Assembly (NCBI GenBank): GCA_900012615.1
Contig: LT009756.1
Span: 35,850 to 99,849 of the forward strand
DNA from: Agrobacterium genomosp. 13 str. CFBP 6927
GTDB lineage: Bacteria; Pseudomonadota; Alphaproteobacteria; Rhizobiales; Rhizobiaceae
Direction: 5' to 3'
DNA length: 64,000 nt
Below the pieces are notes generated by a model. That model had not been told where the DNA came from, did not search any database, and was given only the letters and a program-made list of their open reading frames with translations. The number at the start of each line of letters is the position of its first letter. Position 1 is the stretch's first letter. Both the position numbers and the translations under genes were made by a program. This document shows positions 61,185-64,000 of this stretch, in pieces.

Positions 61185-61997
61185 TTATTCAGCGTCCGCT
61201 TTCGACAGAACCTCAAGAGTGGGCGTCGAGGTGATGTTGTAGCCGCAATCCACATAATGGCACTCGCCGGTAACCCCGCGCGACATGCCTGACAGCAGGT
61301 AAAGCGCCGATCCGCCGATATCGTCGATATCTGCCGTCCGCCGCAGCGGCGCGTTTTTCTGGTTCCAGGCGTAGATCGCACGCGCATCCGAAATGCCGGC
61401 ACCTGCCAGCGTGCGGACCGGGCCGGCCGAGATGGCGTTGACGCGAATGTCACGCGGGCCGTAATCGGCGGCGAGATAGCGAACGGACGCCTCAAGTGCC
61501 GCCTTGGCTACGCCCATGACGTTGTAGTTCGGGATAACGCGCTGCGAACCGTTATAGGTCAGCGTCAGCATGGATCCGCCATTCGTCATCAGTTCTGCGG
61601 CGCGTTTGGCGATTTCCGTGAACGAGAAACAGGAGATGACCATGGTACGGCTGAAATTTTCGCGGGTCGTATCCGCGTAAAGACCTTTCAGCTCGTTCTT
61701 GTCGGAAAAGCCGATGGCGTGCACGACGAAATCGAGCGAGCCCCACTTTTCCCGGATCGTCGCAAACAGCGCGTCGACCGAGGCGATATCCTCGACATCG
61801 CAAGGCACGATGAAGTCGGAGCCGAGTTCGGCGGCCAGCGGCTTCACGCGCTTGCCAAGCGCCTCTCCCTGATAGGTGAAGGCCAGTTCAGCGCCCTGTG
61901 CCGCAAGCGCCTTGGAGATGCCCCAGGCGATGGAGTGATTGTTTGCGACGCCCATGATGAGGCCGCGTTTACCCTGCATGATGCCGTTCATGGGCAA
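61185..61997 (-). CDS. fabI: Enoyl-[acyl-carrier-protein] reductase (NADH)
   Basis: A 270-residue SDR enzyme completing the fatty acid elongation cycle. The cofactor site is GLIMGVANNHSIAWGISKALAAQGAELAFTYQG, a FabI-specific opening. The catalytic pattern Tyr-x6-Lys is found as SQRVIPNYNVMGVAKAALEASVRYLAADYGPRDIRVNAISAGPVRTLA. The insertion GSMLTLTYNG is typical. It forms an operon with fabB one base upstream and fabA. Rhizobia often carry two FabI paralogues; this one is linked to the FabA/FabB unsaturated-fatty-acid branch. Confidence 0.95.
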   Translation of the reverse strand: MPMNGIMQGKRGLIMGVANNHSIAWGISKALAAQGAELAFTYQGEALGKRVKPLAAELGSDFIVPCDVEDIASVDALFATIREKWGSLDFVVHAIGFSDKNELKGLYADTTRENFSRTMVISCFSFTEIAKRAAELMTNGGSMLTLTYNGSQRVIPNYNVMGVAKAALEASVRYLAADYGPRDIRVNAISAGPVRTLAGAGISDARAIYAWNQKNAPLRRTADIDDIGGSALYLLSGMSRGVTGECHYVDCGYNITSTPTLEVLSKADAE

Positions 61998-63221
61998 TTA
62001 TCCGTTATGACGCTGGAAGACGAGCGTGGCGTTGGTGCCGCCGAAGCCGAAGGAATTGGAAAGGATGGTGTCGATCTTGGCGTTATCGATGCGGCTGCGA
62101 ACGATCGGAACGCCCGCAAATTCCGGATCAAGCTCGGAAATATGCGCGCTTTCGCCGATGAAGCGTTCCTGCATCATCAACAGGCCGTAGATCGATTCCT
62201 GAACGCCGGCAGCACCCAGCGAATGGCCGGTGAGCGACTTGGTCGACTGGATATGCGGGATTTTGTCGCCAAAGACTTCCCGGATCGCGCCGATTTCCTT
62301 GCTGTCGCCAACCGGCGTCGAGGTGCCGTGGGTATTGATGTAGTCGATGTCGCCCTTGACGGTGGAAAGTGCCTGACGCATGCAGCGGATTGCGCCCTCG
62401 CCGGAAGGAGCCACCATGTCGTAACCGTCCGAGGTCGCGCCGTAACCGACGATCTCGGCGTAAATCTTCGCACCACGTGCCTTGGCATGTTCCAGTTCTT
62501 CAAGAACCAGCACGCCAGCGCCGCCGGCGATAACGAAACCGTCACGATTGACGTCATAGGCGCGCGAGGCGACACCGGGCGTTTCGTTATATTTGGACGA
62601 CATGGCGCCCATGGCGTCGAAGAGGTTGGACATCGACCAGTCCAGATCCTCATGGCCGCCTGCGAACATCACGTCCTGCTTGCCCCACTGGATCATTTCG
62701 GCAGCGTTGCCGATGCAATGCGCCGAAGTCGAGCAGGCGGACGAGATGGAATAGTTGACGCCGTGGATCTTGAACCAGGTGGCAAGCGTCGCCGAGGCGG
62801 TCGAGGACATGGCCTTCGGCACGGCGAAGGGGCCAATGCGCTTCGGGCTGTTGTTCTTGAGCGTGATATCGGCGGCTTCGACGATGGTGCGGGTGGAAGG
62901 ACCACCGGAGCCCATGATGATGCCGGTGCGCTCATTGCCGCTGATATCGCTCTCTTCCAGACCGGAATCGGCGATCGCCTGCTTCATCGCGACATGGTTC
63001 CAGGCACCGCCCTGCGACAGGAAGCGCATGGCGCGGCGGTCGACCAGTTCCGTCGGGTCGAGAGACGGCTTGCCCCAGACCTGGCATTTGAAACCGTGTT
63101 CGGCAAAATCCGGCGAAAATGAAATGCCGGATTTGGCATTGCGCAGCGATGCGGTGACTTCAGCGGCATCACCGCCGATGGAAGAAACAATACCGAGGCC
63201 GGTGACAACAACTCGTCTCAT
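61998..63221 (-). CDS. fabB: 3-oxoacyl-[acyl-carrier-protein] synthase I
   Basis: A 407-residue condensing enzyme that elongates the cis-unsaturated intermediate made by FabA. The nucleophile is Cys in [28 protein letters not shown] sequence ([17 protein letters not shown]), with His pairs in [17 protein letters not shown] and [21 protein letters not shown]. The N-terminus [32 protein letters not shown] is typical FabB. It lies between fabA, 76 bases upstream, and fabI, which starts one base after it ends. Confidence 0.96.
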   Translation of the reverse strand: MRRVVVTGLGIVSSIGGDAAEVTASLRNAKSGISFSPDFAEHGFKCQVWGKPSLDPTELVDRRAMRFLSQGGAWNHVAMKQAIADSGLEESDISGNERTGIIMGSGGPSTRTIVEAADITLKNNSPKRIGPFAVPKAMSSTASATLATWFKIHGVNYSISSACSTSAHCIGNAAEMIQWGKQDVMFAGGHEDLDWSMSNLFDAMGAMSSKYNETPGVASRAYDVNRDGFVIAGGAGVLVLEELEHAKARGAKIYAEIVGYGATSDGYDMVAPSGEGAIRCMRQALSTVKGDIDYINTHGTSTPVGDSKEIGAIREVFGDKIPHIQSTKSLTGHSLGAAGVQESIYGLLMMQERFIGESAHISELDPEFAGVPIVRSRIDNAKIDTILSNSFGFGGTNATLVFQRHNG

Positions 63222-63297
63222 GAAAGGGACCTTTTCTTAAGATTTCGGCTGGACGACCGAAGCCGCCCGGCTTTTGCCAGGACTTATTCCGTCTGCT

Positions 63298-63813
63298 TCA
63301 GGCGGTCTTTTCTTTCGATAGCCCTACACGAAGGTCAGTCGCCTGATAAATGGTTTCTCCATCCGCCTTCAGCCATCCGTCTGCGGTTCCAAGCACAAGA
63401 CGACCGCGCATCACGCGCTTGAAGTCGATGCCATACTGGAGGAGCTTCGTGTTCGGGCGGACCATGCCCTTGAATTTTACCTCGCCGGTCGACAGCGCCA
63501 TGCCGCGGCCCTCTTCACCCAGCCAGCCGAGGAAGAAGCCGGTCAGCTGCCACATGCCGTCAAGGCCCAGGCAGCCCGGCATGATCGGGTTGCCCTGGAA
63601 GTGGCAGGGGAAATACCAGTCGTCGGGGCTCACATCATATTCGGCACGAATGAAACCCTTGTCGAACGCGCCGCCGGTTTCGGAAATTTCGGTGATGCGG
63701 TGAACCATGAGCATGGGGGGCAATGGAAGCTGGGCATTTCCCGGGCCGAACAATTCGCCGCGACCGCAGGAAAGGATCTCCTCATAATTGTAACTTGATT
63801 GCCTCGTTGCCAT
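63298..63813 (-). CDS. fabA: 3-hydroxydecanoyl-[acyl-carrier-protein] dehydratase/isomerase
   Basis: A 171-residue hotdog enzyme that both dehydrates 3-hydroxydecanoyl-ACP and isomerises it to the cis-3 form, starting unsaturated fatty acid synthesis. The active site is visible as [32 protein letters not shown], with the catalytic His in CHFQGNP and the catalytic Asp in [10 protein letters not shown]. The ATG at 63813 (MATRQSS) gives the usual 171-residue length and has GGGGAAG upstream; an in-frame start at 63855 adds fourteen unlike residues. With fabB and fabI it forms one operon. Confidence 0.96.
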   Translation of the reverse strand: MATRQSSYNYEEILSCGRGELFGPGNAQLPLPPMLMVHRITEISETGGAFDKGFIRAEYDVSPDDWYFPCHFQGNPIMPGCLGLDGMWQLTGFFLGWLGEEGRGMALSTGEVKFKGMVRPNTKLLQYGIDFKRVMRGRLVLGTADGWLKADGETIYQATDLRVGLSKEKTA

Positions 63814-64000
63814 ACCGCTTTCACTTCCCCAATTACTGGTGTTGATTGACTTCACTAGAGCAAGTTAGGTTCAAAATGAAGCGCTGCAAGGGCAGAGGCC
63901 GCTCAGCCCCCATATCTTTGTCTTCGAACCTTCTTTGCAGAAGTCATTAACTCAATATGCCGTCCGCATACAGGAACCATCCGGCAGGAACCAGAGGAAA
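63814..64000. other. Upstream region of fabA and probable divergent gene start beyond the edge
   Basis: The minus strand carries the fabA promoter region, not resolved here. The last bases on the plus strand read GGAACCAGAGGAAA, a ribosome-binding-site-like end, so a plus-strand gene probably starts within about ten bases outside the window. In Agrobacterium-type genomes I recall the iron regulator gene irr in this position, but nothing of it is visible. Confidence 0.35.

Noticed and set aside
1-64000. CRISPR arrays, insertion sequences, prophage or integrative element ends
   Set aside because: No regularly spaced repeats, transposase or integrase frames, or direct repeats flanking the tRNA-Ser gene were seen on reading the window.

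Overview
The window reads as a continuous stretch of an alphaproteobacterial chromosome of the Rhizobiales, most probably the Agrobacterium/Rhizobium group. This rests on family recognition and gene order, not on a database search. Supporting signs are GC-rich housekeeping genes, dnaX followed by ybaB and recR with the SRP RNA gene upstream of dnaX, two small RNAs of rhizobial type with C-rich hairpin loops, CTTGAC-N17-CTANNT promoters, an alphaproteobacterial RpoH promoter on dnaK, a cyoABCD oxidase with a SURF1 gene, and a fabA-fabB-fabI cluster. No transposon, phage, CRISPR array or integration site was seen; the window is mostly core genome.

Layout. 1-5000: recR (damaged at the window edge), MOSC protein, ybaB, dnaX, SRP RNA, HIT protein, nudC. 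5000-11400: pheA, kdsB, an anchored cytochrome c, an initiating sugar-phosphate transferase, a class A penicillin-binding protein and a YbaK deacylase. 11400-19200: a three-hairpin anti-Shine-Dalgarno sRNA, cspA, a candidate new sRNA, an M20 dipeptidase, a MarR regulator with a palindromic operator, an alpha-r7-type sRNA, polA, a 2H phosphoesterase-like protein and rpmF. 19200-25800: a DctB/DctD-type two-component system followed by two 20-bp dyads and a tripartite tricarboxylate transporter (tctC, tctB, tctA). 25800-33500: slyX, DUF924, dnaJ-dnaK, an alpha/beta hydrolase, DUF2239, tRNA-Ser(GGA), a small membrane protein and msrA.

33600-45300 is a nucleoside uptake and salvage region. A BMP-type nucleoside ABC importer (binding protein, double ATPase, two permeases) runs directly into cdd, purine nucleoside phosphorylase, deoC and deoA. 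The opposite strand carries deoB, add and upp. Together they import nucleosides, deaminate and phosphorolyse them, and pass pentose phosphate to deoC. 45300-52100 holds SURF1, cyoABCD and a divergent MFS transporter.

52500-59800 contains the most unusual element: a very long glutamate-synthase-like protein whose stop codon overlaps the start of a CysJ-like diflavin reductase. This is not the usual GltB/GltD pair and may be an alternative electron-delivery arrangement. The right end has two TadE/TadG-like pilus-associated genes and fabI-fabB-fabA. The last bases look like a ribosome binding site for a divergent gene beyond the edge.
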